Source: JBOFDK01 sp051650305 (lineage in GTDB: Bacteria > Bacillota > Clostridia > Lachnospirales > Cellulosilyticaceae). From it: 35,228 nucleotides of DNA. The stretch covers positions 1-35,228 of the forward strand of contig JBOFIT010000054.1 in NCBI GenBank assembly GCA_051650305.1. The letters are read 5' to 3'. This document shows positions 1 to 7,750 of this stretch, one piece after another. The notes beneath the pieces were generated by a model that was not told where the DNA came from, ran no database searches, and saw only the letters and a program-made list of their open reading frames with translations. Numbering within the stretch: position 1 is the stretch's first letter; each line of letters opens with the position of its first letter. Made by a program: the position numbers and the translations under genes.

Positions 1-179
1 TTATCATTAAAAAAGGCGAGAAGCAAATAGGGTTTATTATCGATACGTTAATAGGCCAGCAAGAAATCGTTATTAAACCATTAGGAAAATACTTAAGACA
101 TATCAATATGATTGCAGGTGCAACCATACTGGGGAATGGCGAAGTAGCACTTATCCTAGATGTTAATACATTGGTATAA
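1..179 (+). CDS. cheA: Chemotaxis histidine kinase CheA, C-terminal end (partial)
   Basis: Only the last 58 or so codons are present; the reading frame enters at base 3 and ends with TAA at 177-179. The translated tail contains GNGEVALILDVNTLV, the typical end of the CheW-like regulatory domain of CheA, the receptor-coupled kinase that phosphorylates CheY and CheB. The next gene, cheW, starts 12 bases downstream behind a strong Shine-Dalgarno (AAGGGGG), which fits a che operon. The kinase, phosphotransfer and dimerisation domains lie outside the window. The identification rests on the tail sequence plus context and is fairly secure. Confidence 0.88.
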   Translation, partial: IIKKGEKQIGFIIDTLIGQQEIVIKPLGKYLRHINMIAGATILGNGEVALILDVNTLV

Positions 180-191
180 GGGGGATTTGAG

Positions 192-653
192 ATGAGTGAA
201 GTATATGATGCAGTAAAACAATTTGTTATTTTTAAGTTAGATACCCAATTATATGGAATCGAGATACAAAGTGTCCAAATTATCGAACGCGTTAAAAGCA
301 TTATGCGCGTGCCAAAGACACCTTCATGGGTAAGAGGGGTTATGAATTTGCGTGGAGAGATTATCCCAGTTATCGATATTCGTACACAATTTGAACTCCC
401 TTCTAAAGAAGATGATGAAAACACTAGAATTATCATTGTCAAGATTGAGGAAAATATGGTGGGCATTATTGTAGACAATGTAAAAGAAGTGGTTGAACTT
501 GGGAAAGATGCCATTGAGCAAGTGCAAAATGTACAAGGGAAGATGAATGTTAACCATATTCAAGGGGTTGCAAAGGTACAAACAGAAGAGAGTATCATTA
601 CATTATTACAACTTAAAAATATAGTGGATGATGCATTTGAAGTTCAAAAGTAA
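192..653 (+). CDS. cheW: Chemotaxis coupling protein CheW
   Basis: This 153-residue protein has the length and pattern of a single CheW domain, which bridges chemoreceptors and CheA at the polar signalling array. Visible family features are the start QFVIFKLDTQLYGIEI, the central RVPKTPSWVRGVMNLRGEI stretch with the conserved N-L-R-G, and a second barrel containing GIIVDNVKEVVEL. The ATG at 192 is preceded by GGGGG at a normal distance. It sits between cheA and cheC and is probably cotranscribed with them; no promoter or terminator is visible in the short gaps. The cytoplasmic adaptor role follows from the family. Confidence 0.97.
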   Translation: MSEVYDAVKQFVIFKLDTQLYGIEIQSVQIIERVKSIMRVPKTPSWVRGVMNLRGEIIPVIDIRTQFELPSKEDDENTRIIIVKIEENMVGIIVDNVKEVVELGKDAIEQVQNVQGKMNVNHIQGVAKVQTEESIITLLQLKNIVDDAFEVQK

Positions 654-665
654 GGGAGTGTAAAA

Positions 666-1280
666 ATGGGTAAATACAAGGCATTAAAAGAGCAGCTAGA
701 TGCATTGACAGAAGCAGGGAATATAGGTGCAGGAAATGCTGCCACCGCATTAAGTATGCTCTTAAAGAAACCAGTGGATATGACGATTGCAAAAGTCAAT
801 ATTAAAGCCATTAGCGAGCTTGGGAGCGTGTTAGGCAGTGAAGAAAATTATATAGCTGCCATGCTTATTGAAGTATATGGTGATATAAAAGCAATGCTTA
901 TTTTAGCTTTTGAGTTAGAAAGTGCACATCAGCTGGTGGATATGGTATTGGAAAATACAGATACAAAAAGACAGGAATTTGATGCATTGGACTATTCAGT
1001 ATTATGCGAGACAGGTAATATTTTAGCCGGATCTTATCTTAATGCACTAGCAACACTTACACAACTTGAACTTACCCATTCAGTGCCACAAATGGCACTT
1101 GATATGGCTATCGCGATTTTAAGCTATCCAGCGGTAGCATTCTCTACTGAAGATAATGCAATGATGTTTATCGAGACAAAATTTACGGACAACGAGAAAA
1201 TACTCAATGGCACCTATATTTTAGTGGTAGATGAGACAGCAATACAGACTATTGTTAATGCATTGGAGCGTTTAGTATGA
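666..1280 (+). CDS. cheC: CheY-P phosphatase CheC
   Basis: A 204-residue CheC/FliY/CheX-family phosphatase that dephosphorylates CheY-P and binds CheD in Bacillus-type chemotaxis. Both active-site helices are present with the D/S-x3-E-x2-N pattern: D12, E16 and N19 in the first (EAGNIGAGNAATA), and S111, E115 and N118 in the second (ETGNILAGSYLNA), followed by P141 at the expected spacing. Having both sites intact indicates a catalytic CheC rather than a degenerate relative. The start has AGGGAGTG upstream. Its stop overlaps the start of cheD in ATGA, suggesting coupled translation of the two partners. Confidence 0.96.
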   Translation: MGKYKALKEQLDALTEAGNIGAGNAATALSMLLKKPVDMTIAKVNIKAISELGSVLGSEENYIAAMLIEVYGDIKAMLILAFELESAHQLVDMVLENTDTKRQEFDALDYSVLCETGNILAGSYLNALATLTQLELTHSVPQMALDMAIAILSYPAVAFSTEDNAMMFIETKFTDNEKILNGTYILVVDETAIQTIVNALERLV

Positions 1281-1765
1281 GTGGAGAAATAATAAAAGTA
1301 GGGATGGCAGATTTGAATGTTGCAAAGCACCCCTCCATACTTACAACGTTAGGGCTAGGATCGTGTGTAGGCGTTGCACTTTATGATCCACTTACTAAAG
1401 TCGGTGGACTTGCACATGTGATGCTCCCAGATAGTACCCAAATCAAAAATAATACCAATCCAGCTAAGTTTGCAGATACAGGGATTGATTTATTAATTGA
1501 ACGTATGGTGGAAAAAGGGGCTAGAGCACAACGATTAGTCGCTAAAATTGCTGGAGGGGCACAAATGTTTGCATTTCAACATATGGATGAAAGTATGCGT
1601 ATTGGAGCAAGAAATATCCAAGCAGTTAAAGAACGCCTAGATAAATACAAAATTCCTATTTTAGCCGATGATACAGGTGATAATTACGGGCGAACCATTG
1701 AGCTTTATACAGAAACAGGGACATTGGTTGTTAAGACAATAGGACATGGGACAAAAGAATTTTAA
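1277..1765 (+). CDS. cheD: Chemoreceptor glutamine deamidase CheD
   Basis: This 162-residue protein matches CheD, which deamidates glutamines in chemoreceptors and, bound to CheC, links CheY-P level to adaptation. The expected catalytic triad is visible: T24, C30 in GLGSCVGVALYD, and H47 in GGLAHVMLP. The start overlaps the cheC stop by four bases (ATGA), a usual sign of translational coupling. Length and motifs are normal for the family. The next gene, fliA, follows after 20 bases with a GGGGG ribosome-binding site, matching the Bacillus cheC-cheD-sigD order. Confidence 0.96.
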   Translation: MSGEIIKVGMADLNVAKHPSILTTLGLGSCVGVALYDPLTKVGGLAHVMLPDSTQIKNNTNPAKFADTGIDLLIERMVEKGARAQRLVAKIAGGAQMFAFQHMDESMRIGARNIQAVKERLDKYKIPILADDTGDNYGRTIELYTETGTLVVKTIGHGTKEF

Positions 1766-1785
1766 CAAAAGGGGGTTCTAGCGAG

Positions 1786-2529
1786 ATGGATAAAAGTGAC
1801 TTATTATGGCAGAAGTATAGCACAAAAAAAGAAATAGCACTTAAAAATGAACTAATCGATCACTATGTACATTTGGTGAAATTAGTAGCTGGAAGGCTGA
1901 GTATCTACTTGAACCATTATGTAGAACTAGGTGATTTAGTAGGCTATGGTGTCTTAGGGCTTATTGATGCCATCGATAAATTTGACTATACAAAAAACGT
2001 CAAGTTTGAAACGTATGCATCATTAAGAATACGCGGAGCTATTTTAGACGAGATCAGGAAACTGGACTGGGTACCTAGAAGCCTACGTAAAAAACAAAAA
2101 GATTTTAATAAGGCATACAGTAGCTTGGAAAATGAACTTGGAAGAACACCTACAGATGGGGAAATGGCTAACTATTTAGAGATAAGTTTGGAAGATTACC
2201 AGCAACTTCTTCAAGAAAATAATGTTTCGGCACTTGTTTTTATTGAAGACTACAAATTGCATGTGGATGCACTACCAGATGAAAGCGTAGGTACACCAGA
2301 TAGCCATATACAAAAACAAGAAATGTTAGAAGTACTGGCAGAAGCCATAGAGGAATTGCCAGAGCGAGAAAAGATGGTTATTCAATTGTATTATTTTGAA
2401 GAGTTAACCCTTAAGGAAATCAGTGCTATTTTACACGTGTCAGAATCAAGGATATCTCAGCTCCATACGAAAGGTGTCTCAAGGCTCAGACAACGACTTG
2501 TAAAATATAACGTTGTACTACCACTATAG
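1786..2529 (+). CDS. fliA: Flagellar/motility RNA polymerase sigma factor (sigma-28, SigD)
   Basis: A 247-residue sigma-70-family factor of the FliA/SigD type that directs RNA polymerase to late flagellar, chemotaxis and autolysin promoters. Region 2 is clear at about residues 45-95 (DLVGYGVLGLIDAIDKFDY, then RIRGAILDEIRKLDWVPR). The region 4 helix-turn-helix is at about 207-230 (LTLKEISAILHVSESRISQL). Start ATG at 1786 follows GGGGGTTCTAGCG. Placement after cheD is the Bacillus sigD position. The short acidic linker between regions 3 and 4 is normal for this class. An anti-sigma FlgM is not in the window. Confidence 0.96.
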   Translation: MDKSDLLWQKYSTKKEIALKNELIDHYVHLVKLVAGRLSIYLNHYVELGDLVGYGVLGLIDAIDKFDYTKNVKFETYASLRIRGAILDEIRKLDWVPRSLRKKQKDFNKAYSSLENELGRTPTDGEMANYLEISLEDYQQLLQENNVSALVFIEDYKLHVDALPDESVGTPDSHIQKQEMLEVLAEAIEELPEREKMVIQLYYFEELTLKEISAILHVSESRISQLHTKGVSRLRQRLVKYNVVLPL

Positions 2530-2545
2530 AATAAGGAGGAGAAGT

Positions 2546-2863
2546 ATGATAAGGCCTATTGATACCCAAATACTTTATCCGCAAGCACCGACACTTTCTA
2601 ATAGACAACAAGTAGACAACCAAAAACCAATGCAGCACCAAGAAAATTTTGCCCAAATCATGAAACAAGAAACAGAGCAAAAAAAAGAAACCGTCATTGA
2701 AACAGAAAAAGACAGTGGCGTGAAATTTAAAAAAGAAAATGAAAAAAAAGAAGGGCAATCTAAAAAAGACAAAAAGCAATCGTCTCAAGAACAAAAAAAA
2801 GAACCCAATCAACTGAATGGGCAATATACCCATTCAGAAAGTACCATTGATATACGGATTTAG
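2546..2863 (+). CDS. Hypothetical Lys/Glu/Gln-rich protein of the fliA operon
   Basis: A 105-residue protein I do not recognise by function. I start it at ATG 2546 because AAGGAGGAG lies just upstream; an in-frame extension to 2513 would overlap fliA and lacks a ribosome-binding site. The N-terminal third (MIRPIDTQILYPQAP) looks ordered. From about residue 40 it is dominated by Lys, Glu and Gln, is probably disordered or coiled coil, and carries no signal peptide or membrane segment. It lies 16 bases after fliA and 11 before the SwrB-like gene, so it is probably part of the motility operon. A role in flagellar control is inference from position only. Confidence 0.75.
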   Translation: MIRPIDTQILYPQAPTLSNRQQVDNQKPMQHQENFAQIMKQETEQKKETVIETEKDSGVKFKKENEKKEGQSKKDKKQSSQEQKKEPNQLNGQYTHSESTIDIRI

Positions 2864-2874
2864 GAGGAATACAT

Positions 2875-3267
2875 GTGTTTACGATTGAAAATATGCCTTA
2901 TATAAGCCTATGCTGGATAGGAATAGGCTTTTTTTTAATGATTTTAAGTGTGTTGATAGTAGCAGCACACCAATCTAAAAAAGAAGAATATACCTCTCAA
3001 GAAAATCCAACAGAGCTTTTCTCATTTTTTCTCCAAGAGGAAGAAAAGAAAAATAATCAATTAAGAGAAGCGTTTAAAAAGCAATCAGAAGTTACCGAAA
3101 AACAACCACCACAAGAGATGAGTCCGTCTAAACATTCAGAAACACACCTGTATCAAGAGATTTTGAAACTCTATGAAAAAGATGTACCCATAGAAACTAT
3201 TGCAAAACAAATGAAAGTAGGCGTGGGGGAAGTAAGACTTATTATTTCTCTATCCACCATGAGGTAA
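2875..3267 (+). CDS. SwrB-like single-pass membrane protein (DUF6115-type)
   Basis: A 130-residue protein with one N-terminal membrane segment at about residues 8-30, a charged coiled-coil-like middle (33-90), and a C-terminal helix-turn-helix-like stretch at about 92-130 (YEKDVPIETIAKQMKVGVGE). This layout, and its position shortly after the motility sigma factor and before rpsB, matches Bacillus SwrB/YlxL, which promotes flagellar export apparatus assembly. I choose GTG at 2875, seven bases after AGGAGG; an ATG two bases earlier, out of frame, stops after ten codons. The family link is from architecture and synteny, so the motility role is inferred. Confidence 0.72.
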   Translation: MFTIENMPYISLCWIGIGFFLMILSVLIVAAHQSKKEEYTSQENPTELFSFFLQEEEKKNNQLREAFKKQSEVTEKQPPQEMSPSKHSETHLYQEILKLYEKDVPIETIAKQMKVGVGEVRLIISLSTMR

Positions 3268-3273
3268 GATCGG

Positions 3274-3747
3274 ATGACTAAAGAAAAATGGACTTATTTA
3301 TTGATGGGAATAGGTGGCGGCATCATTTTGTCAGGCATTTTGATGGTTTGCATAGCGCTAGAAATTAATCATGAAAGAAGAAGTCTTATAGCAAATCATG
3401 AAAAAGAACTGGTAGCACTTAAGACACAGTTAGAAATGCAGAAAGAAATGGTGCGTACGGATATAATCGATAGCGAGGTTGAAAAAGAAGATACACAGGT
3501 ACAAAAGGATGGAGCTGTGGCGTCTAAACAAAACTATAAATGGGTAGATATTCCCAAACACTATGGATCGAGTCAGATTGCATCATTTTTAGAAAAAGAA
3601 GGTATCGTGGCAAATGCAAATGACTTTCATCAATACTTAATCGACCAAAAACAAACAAAAACACTCCGCACAGGCCAGAAGTTTTTGCCGAAATTAGGAG
3701 AATATGAAACCATATTAGCTATTTTACTAGGAAAAAATAATGAATAA
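3274..3747 (+). CDS. Membrane protein with MltG/YceG-like N-terminal domain, no catalytic domain
   Basis: A 157-residue protein with one membrane segment at about residues 7-29, a charged linker, and a C-terminal segment (about 88-157) resembling the LysM-like domain that precedes the catalytic domain in the endolytic transglycosylase MltG: a DIPKHYGSSQIASFLEKEG stretch, then a YETILAILLG end. The MltG catalytic domain (about 200 further residues with a catalytic Glu) is missing, so enzymatic activity is not expected. It may bind peptidoglycan or a divisome/flagellar partner. It is the last gene of the che-fliA unit; no obvious terminator follows before the rpsB promoter. Confidence 0.65.
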   Translation: MTKEKWTYLLMGIGGGIILSGILMVCIALEINHERRSLIANHEKELVALKTQLEMQKEMVRTDIIDSEVEKEDTQVQKDGAVASKQNYKWVDIPKHYGSSQIASFLEKEGIVANANDFHQYLIDQKQTKTLRTGQKFLPKLGEYETILAILLGKNNE

Positions 3748-3760
3748 TTAGGTTTACCTA

Positions 3761-3789
3761 TTGTATTCTTATTTTAGACGTGTTATAAT
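3761..3789 (+). promoter_or_regulatory. Sigma-A-type promoter of rpsB-tsf
   Basis: A -35 TTGTAT (3761-3766) and perfect -10 TATAAT (3784-3789) are separated by exactly 17 bases. Start of transcription is expected near 3796, giving an rpsB leader of about 97 bases. This separates ribosomal gene expression from the motility operon upstream. Confidence 0.85.
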
Positions 3790-3810
3790 TTGGTGCGAAA
3801 ATAAAACACA

Positions 3811-3868
3811 CGTAAACAAAAAATGCTGATGATGCTTGATACGTTTCAATGCATAGAAAATGTTTACG
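3811..3868 (+). promoter_or_regulatory. Structured rpsB leader, candidate S2 autoregulatory RNA
   Basis: Two nested stems can be drawn in the untranslated leader. The outer one pairs CGTAAACA (3811-3818) with TGTTTACG (3861-3868), eight perfect pairs. The inner one pairs ATGCTTGA (3832-3839) with TCAA-T-GCAT (3846-3854), eight pairs with one bulge. The outer stem ends at GGAGGA (3868-3873), just before the true Shine-Dalgarno AGGAGG at 3880-3885. This suggests, without proof, control of initiation by folding, possibly with S2 as ligand as in other rpsB leaders. Confidence 0.5.
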
Positions 3869-3892
3869 GAGGAATAATCAGGAGGCAATAAA

Positions 3893-4633
3893 ATGAGTGT
3901 AATTTCAATGAAACAACTTTTAGAAGCTGGTGTACATTTCGGTCACCAAACAAGAAGATGGAACCCAAAAATGAAGGAATACATCTTCACAGAAAGAAAT
4001 GGTATCTACATCATCGACTTACAAAAAACAGCTAAGAAAATTGACGAAGCATATGCTGTAATCCGTCAAGTTGGCGAAGAAGGTGGAAAAGTATTATTCG
4101 TAGGTACAAAGAAACAAGCTCAAGATTCAATCAAATCTGAAGCAGAGCGTAGTGGTATGTACTATGTTAACCAAAGATGGTTAGGCGGTATGCTTACAAA
4201 CTTCTCTACAATCAAGAGCCGTGTTGCTAGACTTAAGCAATTAGAAACAATGGCACAAGATGGTACATTTGAAGTACTTCCTAAAAAAGAAGTAATCGAA
4301 CTTCGTAAAGAAATGGACAAACTTGAGAAGAACTTAGGCGGTATCAAAGAAATGAAGCAATTACCAGACCTTATGTTCGTAGTAGATCCAAGAAAAGAAA
4401 AAATCGCTATTCAAGAAGCTCACATTCTTGGAATTCCAGTAGTATCAATCGTTGATACAAACTGTGATCCAGAAGAAGTTGATTACGTAATCCCAGGTAA
4501 TGACGATGCTATCCGTGCGGTTAAATTAATCGTTGCTAAAATGGCAGATGCAATCATAGAATCAAACCAAGGTGAAATCTTTGAAGCACAAGAAACACAA
4601 GAAAACAGCGCTCAAGAAACAATCGCTGAATAA
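3893..4633 (+). CDS. rpsB: 30S ribosomal protein S2
   Basis: A 246-residue S2 protein, a late-assembling component of the small subunit. Family signatures include LLEAGVHFGHQTRRWNPKM at the N-terminus, FVGTKKQAQD, the YVNQRWLGGMLTNF block, and PDLMFVVDPRKEKIAIQEA. The last 20 or so residues form an Ala/Glu/Gln-rich tail, common and variable in Firmicutes S2. ATG 3893 is seven bases from AGGAGG. Its codons look highly optimised compared with the che genes, as expected for a ribosomal protein. tsf follows after 24 bases and is cotranscribed. Confidence 0.99.
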   Translation: MSVISMKQLLEAGVHFGHQTRRWNPKMKEYIFTERNGIYIIDLQKTAKKIDEAYAVIRQVGEEGGKVLFVGTKKQAQDSIKSEAERSGMYYVNQRWLGGMLTNFSTIKSRVARLKQLETMAQDGTFEVLPKKEVIELRKEMDKLEKNLGGIKEMKQLPDLMFVVDPRKEKIAIQEAHILGIPVVSIVDTNCDPEEVDYVIPGNDDAIRAVKLIVAKMADAIIESNQGEIFEAQETQENSAQETIAE

Positions 4634-4657
4634 TAGAGATATCTGGAGGTAGTTAAA

Positions 4658-5566
4658 ATGGCAATTACAGCTGGTATGGTAAAAGAATTACGTGAAAGAA
4701 CTGGCGCAGGTATGATGGACTGCAAAAATGTATTAAATGAAGTAGACGGAGATATGGAAAAAGCTATCGAAGTTTTACGTGAAAAAGGTTTAGCAAAAGC
4801 TGCTAAAAAAGCTGGCCGTGTTGCTGCTGAAGGTCTTGTAAAAGAAATGATTTCAGCTGATCATAAAGCTGGTGTTTTAGTAGAAATCAACTCTGAAACA
4901 GACTTCGTTGCTAAGAACGAGCAATTTATTACTTTCGTTAATCAAGTTGCTGAAATCGCACTTAACAACAAAGTTGCTGATGCTGAAGCTTTAAAAGCTT
5001 GTGCATGGAGCGAAGATGCATCTAAAACAGTTGCTGACGTATTAACAGAGAAGATCGCTACAATCGGTGAAAACTTAACACTTCGTCGTGTTGTTTACCT
5101 AGAAACAGAAGGTGCTGTAGCATCTTACACACATGGCGGTGGAAAAATCGTTGCTTTAGTAGAAGTTGCTGCTGAAGGTGAAAAAGCTTTAGAAGTTGGT
5201 AGAAACGTAGCTATGCAAATCGCTGCTGTTAACCCAGAATACGTATCTATGGATGACGTTTCTGAAGAGTACAAAGCTAAAGAAAAAGAAATCTTATTAC
5301 ATCAAGCAATGAACGAAAACCCAGATAAACCACAAAACATCATTGAAAAAATGATCATTGGTAGATTAAACAAACAACTTAAAGAAACTTGTCTTTTAGA
5401 GCAAGAGTACGTAAAAGATCCAGACGTAACAGTAGCTAAATATGTTGCAGCTGAATTAGGTACAGAAAAAGCAATCAAAGGCTTCGTACGTTTCGAAACT
5501 GGCGAAGGTATCGAAAAAGTAGAAGAAGACTTTGCTGCAGAAGTTGCAAAACAAATCAACGGTTAA
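4658..5566 (+). CDS. tsf: Translation elongation factor Ts
   Basis: A 302-residue EF-Ts, the nucleotide exchange factor that regenerates EF-Tu-GTP. The N-terminal UBA-like domain (about 1-42, VKELRERTGAGMMDCKNVL) and the core signature (EINSETDFVAKNEQF, about residues 79-93) are clear, followed by the two dimerisation subdomains. Length is normal for clostridial EF-Ts. It follows rpsB with a GGAGG site and ends just before a strong terminator, so rpsB-tsf is a two-gene unit as in most bacteria. Confidence 0.99.
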   Translation: MAITAGMVKELRERTGAGMMDCKNVLNEVDGDMEKAIEVLREKGLAKAAKKAGRVAAEGLVKEMISADHKAGVLVEINSETDFVAKNEQFITFVNQVAEIALNNKVADAEALKACAWSEDASKTVADVLTEKIATIGENLTLRRVVYLETEGAVASYTHGGGKIVALVEVAAEGEKALEVGRNVAMQIAAVNPEYVSMDDVSEEYKAKEKEILLHQAMNENPDKPQNIIEKMIIGRLNKQLKETCLLEQEYVKDPDVTVAKYVAAELGTEKAIKGFVRFETGEGIEKVEEDFAAEVAKQING

Positions 5567-5571
5567 TAAAT

Positions 5572-5601
5572 AAAAGGGAGGCATATTGTCTCCCTTTTTT
5601 T
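5572..5601 (+). terminator. Intrinsic terminator after tsf
   Basis: AAAAGGGAG (5572-5580) pairs perfectly with CTCCCTTTT (5590-5598) around a nine-base loop, and the stem runs into seven T residues. It closes the rpsB-tsf unit. Confidence 0.92.
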
Positions 5602-5679
5602 AAAGCGTAAGTTCAAAAATATATCTAGAAATACAATGAATTTTATGGTACAGTATTGAGTAGCAGGAAGGTGGATAAA

Positions 5680-6387
5680 ATGCAAAAATATAATAGAGTA
5701 TTGGTTAAATTAAGTGGAGAAGCACTAGCAGGAATGAATGGTCGAGGTTTTGACCACACTATTATTACACGCGTTGTTAGAGAGCTTAAAGATCTTCTAG
5801 ACAACGGTATCGAAGTAAGCGTAGTGATTGGTGGCGGCAACTTCTGGAGAGGCCGTACATCAGGCGATATGGATCGTACAAAAGCTGACCAAATTGGTAT
5901 GCTTGCGACAGTTATGAATGCTATATATGTAGCGGATGTATGTAGAGCTGAAGGCGTAAAAAGTGTTGTTCAAACACCATTTCAAGTTGGTAGCATGACA
6001 GAGCTTTTTTCAAAAGATAGCGCTTTGCTACATATGAAAAATAAAACGATTGTATTTTTTGCAGGTGGTACAGGGCATCCTTTCTTTTCAACTGACACAG
6101 GTGCAGCCCTTAAGGGATGCGAAGTGGAAGTCGATGCACTTTTATTTGCTAAAAATATAGATGGTATCTATGATAGCGATCCAAAACTCAATCCACAAGC
6201 AAAAAAATATGATCAAATATCATGTCAAGAAGTACTTGCAAAAGACCTTAAAGCTATTGATGCAGCAGCTGCTACTTTATGTATCGACCAAAAATTACCA
6301 ATCGTTGTATTTGACCTTAATGAAGAACAAGGCATTTTGAAAGCTGCAGCAGGTGAACCTATTGGAACACTTATTTATGTAGATTAA
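5680..6387 (+). CDS. pyrH: Uridylate kinase (UMP kinase)
   Basis: A 235-residue hexameric bacterial UMP kinase of the amino-acid-kinase fold, converting UMP to UDP for pyrimidine nucleotide supply. Seen motifs are VLVKLSGEAL near the start, VVIGGGNFWRG, DQIGMLATVMNA and the nucleotide-binding GIYDSDPK region. I use ATG 5680, behind GGAAGGTGG; an in-frame TTG 24 bases upstream would extend it but lacks a good ribosome-binding site and goes beyond the normal family N-terminus. It is followed by frr after 19 bases, the usual Firmicutes pair. A clear promoter after the tsf terminator could not be picked out. Confidence 0.97.
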   Translation: MQKYNRVLVKLSGEALAGMNGRGFDHTIITRVVRELKDLLDNGIEVSVVIGGGNFWRGRTSGDMDRTKADQIGMLATVMNAIYVADVCRAEGVKSVVQTPFQVGSMTELFSKDSALLHMKNKTIVFFAGGTGHPFFSTDTGAALKGCEVEVDALLFAKNIDGIYDSDPKLNPQAKKYDQISCQEVLAKDLKAIDAAAATLCIDQKLPIVVFDLNEEQGILKAAAGEPIGTLIYVD

Positions 6388-6406
6388 TTTAAAGGAGGAA
6401 TCTTTT

Positions 6407-6961
6407 ATGAAACAAGAACTTAATAAATATCAAGATAAGATGAAAAAATCTATCCAATCATTACTTGATGACTATAATACAATTCGTGCAGGTAGAGCAA
6501 ATCCACACGTATTAGACCGTATCACAGTAGATTACTATGGTGCACCAACTCCAATTGCTCAAGTAGGTAACGTGAGCGTACCAGAGCCACGTATCTTACA
6601 AATCCAACCATGGGATGCGACAGTATTAAAAGGCATCGAAAAAGCGATCAATGAATCAGACTTAGGAATCAACCCATCAAACGATGGTAAACTCATTCGT
6701 CTTGTTTTTCCAGAGCTTACAGAGGAAAGAAGAAAAGAACTCACAAAAGACGTTAAAAAGAAGGGCGAAAATACAAAAGTAGCCATCCGTAATATTCGTC
6801 GTGAAGCATTAGATGCATTCAAAAAAATGCAAAAAAATAATGAGATTTCAGAAGATGAGTATAATACAGTGGAAAATGATGTGCAAAAACTAACAGATAA
6901 ATGTGTAGAAGAAATTGACCGTCACGTTGAAGCTAAAAATAAAGAAATTTTATCTGTATAA
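6407..6961 (+). CDS. frr: Ribosome recycling factor
   Basis: A 184-residue RRF, which with EF-G splits post-termination ribosomes. The sequence shows the typical three-helix-bundle pattern plus the small beta domain: the conserved TIRAGRANPHVLDRITVDYYG, then VPEPRILQIQPWD, and the C-terminal helix with VRNIRRE-like (AIRNIRREALD) residues. Length is exactly typical. ATG 6407 follows AAAGGAGGAA. A terminator immediately downstream closes the pyrH-frr unit. Confidence 0.99.
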   Translation: MKQELNKYQDKMKKSIQSLLDDYNTIRAGRANPHVLDRITVDYYGAPTPIAQVGNVSVPEPRILQIQPWDATVLKGIEKAINESDLGINPSNDGKLIRLVFPELTEERRKELTKDVKKKGENTKVAIRNIRREALDAFKKMQKNNEISEDEYNTVENDVQKLTDKCVEEIDRHVEAKNKEILSV

Positions 6962-6974
6962 GCATCATACAATG

Positions 6975-7003
6975 AAAACTCCTCCAATGAGGGGTTTTAT
7001 TGT
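6975..7003 (+). terminator. Intrinsic terminator after frr
   Basis: AAAACTCCTC (6975-6984) pairs with GAGGGGTTTT (6989-6998), ten pairs including one G-T, with a CAAT loop, then ATTGTTTTA. The T run is partly interrupted, so some readthrough into uppS is possible; no clear separate uppS promoter is visible. Confidence 0.8.
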
Positions 7004-7027
7004 TTTATACGCAGGGAGGTGTGTAAG

Positions 7028-7738
7028 GTGGTAAACAATAAATTACCAGAACATGTAGCCATCATTATGGATGGAAATGGAAGATGGGCAAAAATGAAGG
7101 GTCTTTCACGTAATGAAGGCCATAAAAAAGGTGCAGATGTACTTAAGAAAATAAGTGAACATGCAAATGAAATAGGCATTAAATATATGACTGTGTATGC
7201 TTTTTCTACTGAAAATTGGAAGCGCCCTAAAGAAGAGGTAGATGGTCTGATGAATCTTTTAAGAAGACACCTCGACAGGCACTTGAAGGATGCAAAGAAG
7301 AATAATATTCGTTTTAGAGTATTAGGTGATAAGCAAGGTTTACCAGAGGATTTACAAGATAAAATGCGTAAGTTAGAAAATATAACAGCAGAAAAGACAG
7401 GTATGACTGTTAATTTAGCGATTAATTATGGTGGGAGAGACGAGTTAGTAAGAGCGTTTAAGCGTCTTGCAGCTGAGAAAGGCAGTGAACCTGCGTTTCT
7501 AGAGTCAATTACAGAAGAGTTGGTAGCAGAGTATTTAGATACATCTGGTATGCCAGATCCAGACCTTATGATTCGTACCAGCGGTGAAGAACGTACAAGT
7601 AATTTCTTGCCATGGCAGTTAGCGTACAGTGAATTTTACTTTACACCATGTTTATGGCCTGAATTTACAAAAGAGCATTTTAATGAGGCATTAGAGGTAT
7701 ACGCACAAAGAAAAAGACGCTTTGGTAAAAGCGAATAG
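7028..7738 (+). CDS. uppS: Undecaprenyl diphosphate synthase (isoprenyl transferase)
   Basis: A 236-residue cis-prenyltransferase that builds the C55 lipid carrier for peptidoglycan and wall polymers from IPP and farnesyl diphosphate. Seen: HVAIIMDGNGRWAK with the metal-binding Asp near the N-terminus, YAFSTENWKRP, and the C-terminal RTSGEERTSNFLPWQLAYSE block. I choose GTG 7028, eight bases after AGGGAGG; a GTG at 7019 would overlap that site. It leads the uppS-cdsA-dxr-rseP-ispG cluster, which joins isoprenoid precursor synthesis to its envelope use. The TSN variant of the usual RxSNF motif is minor. Confidence 0.97.
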   Translation: MVNNKLPEHVAIIMDGNGRWAKMKGLSRNEGHKKGADVLKKISEHANEIGIKYMTVYAFSTENWKRPKEEVDGLMNLLRRHLDRHLKDAKKNNIRFRVLGDKQGLPEDLQDKMRKLENITAEKTGMTVNLAINYGGRDELVRAFKRLAAEKGSEPAFLESITEELVAEYLDTSGMPDPDLMIRTSGEERTSNFLPWQLAYSEFYFTPCLWPEFTKEHFNEALEVYAQRKRRFGKSE

Positions 7739-7750
7739 GGAGGAAGTAGA

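Noticed and set aside
2486..2833. Minus-strand hydrophobic open frame opposite the small gene after fliA
   Set aside because: A phenylalanine-rich run is just the complement of the Lys/Glu-rich coding sequence on the plus strand.
5656..5679. Upstream TTG start for pyrH
   Set aside because: It lacks a ribosome-binding site and extends beyond the usual UMP kinase N-terminus; ATG 5680 has GGAAGGTGG in front.
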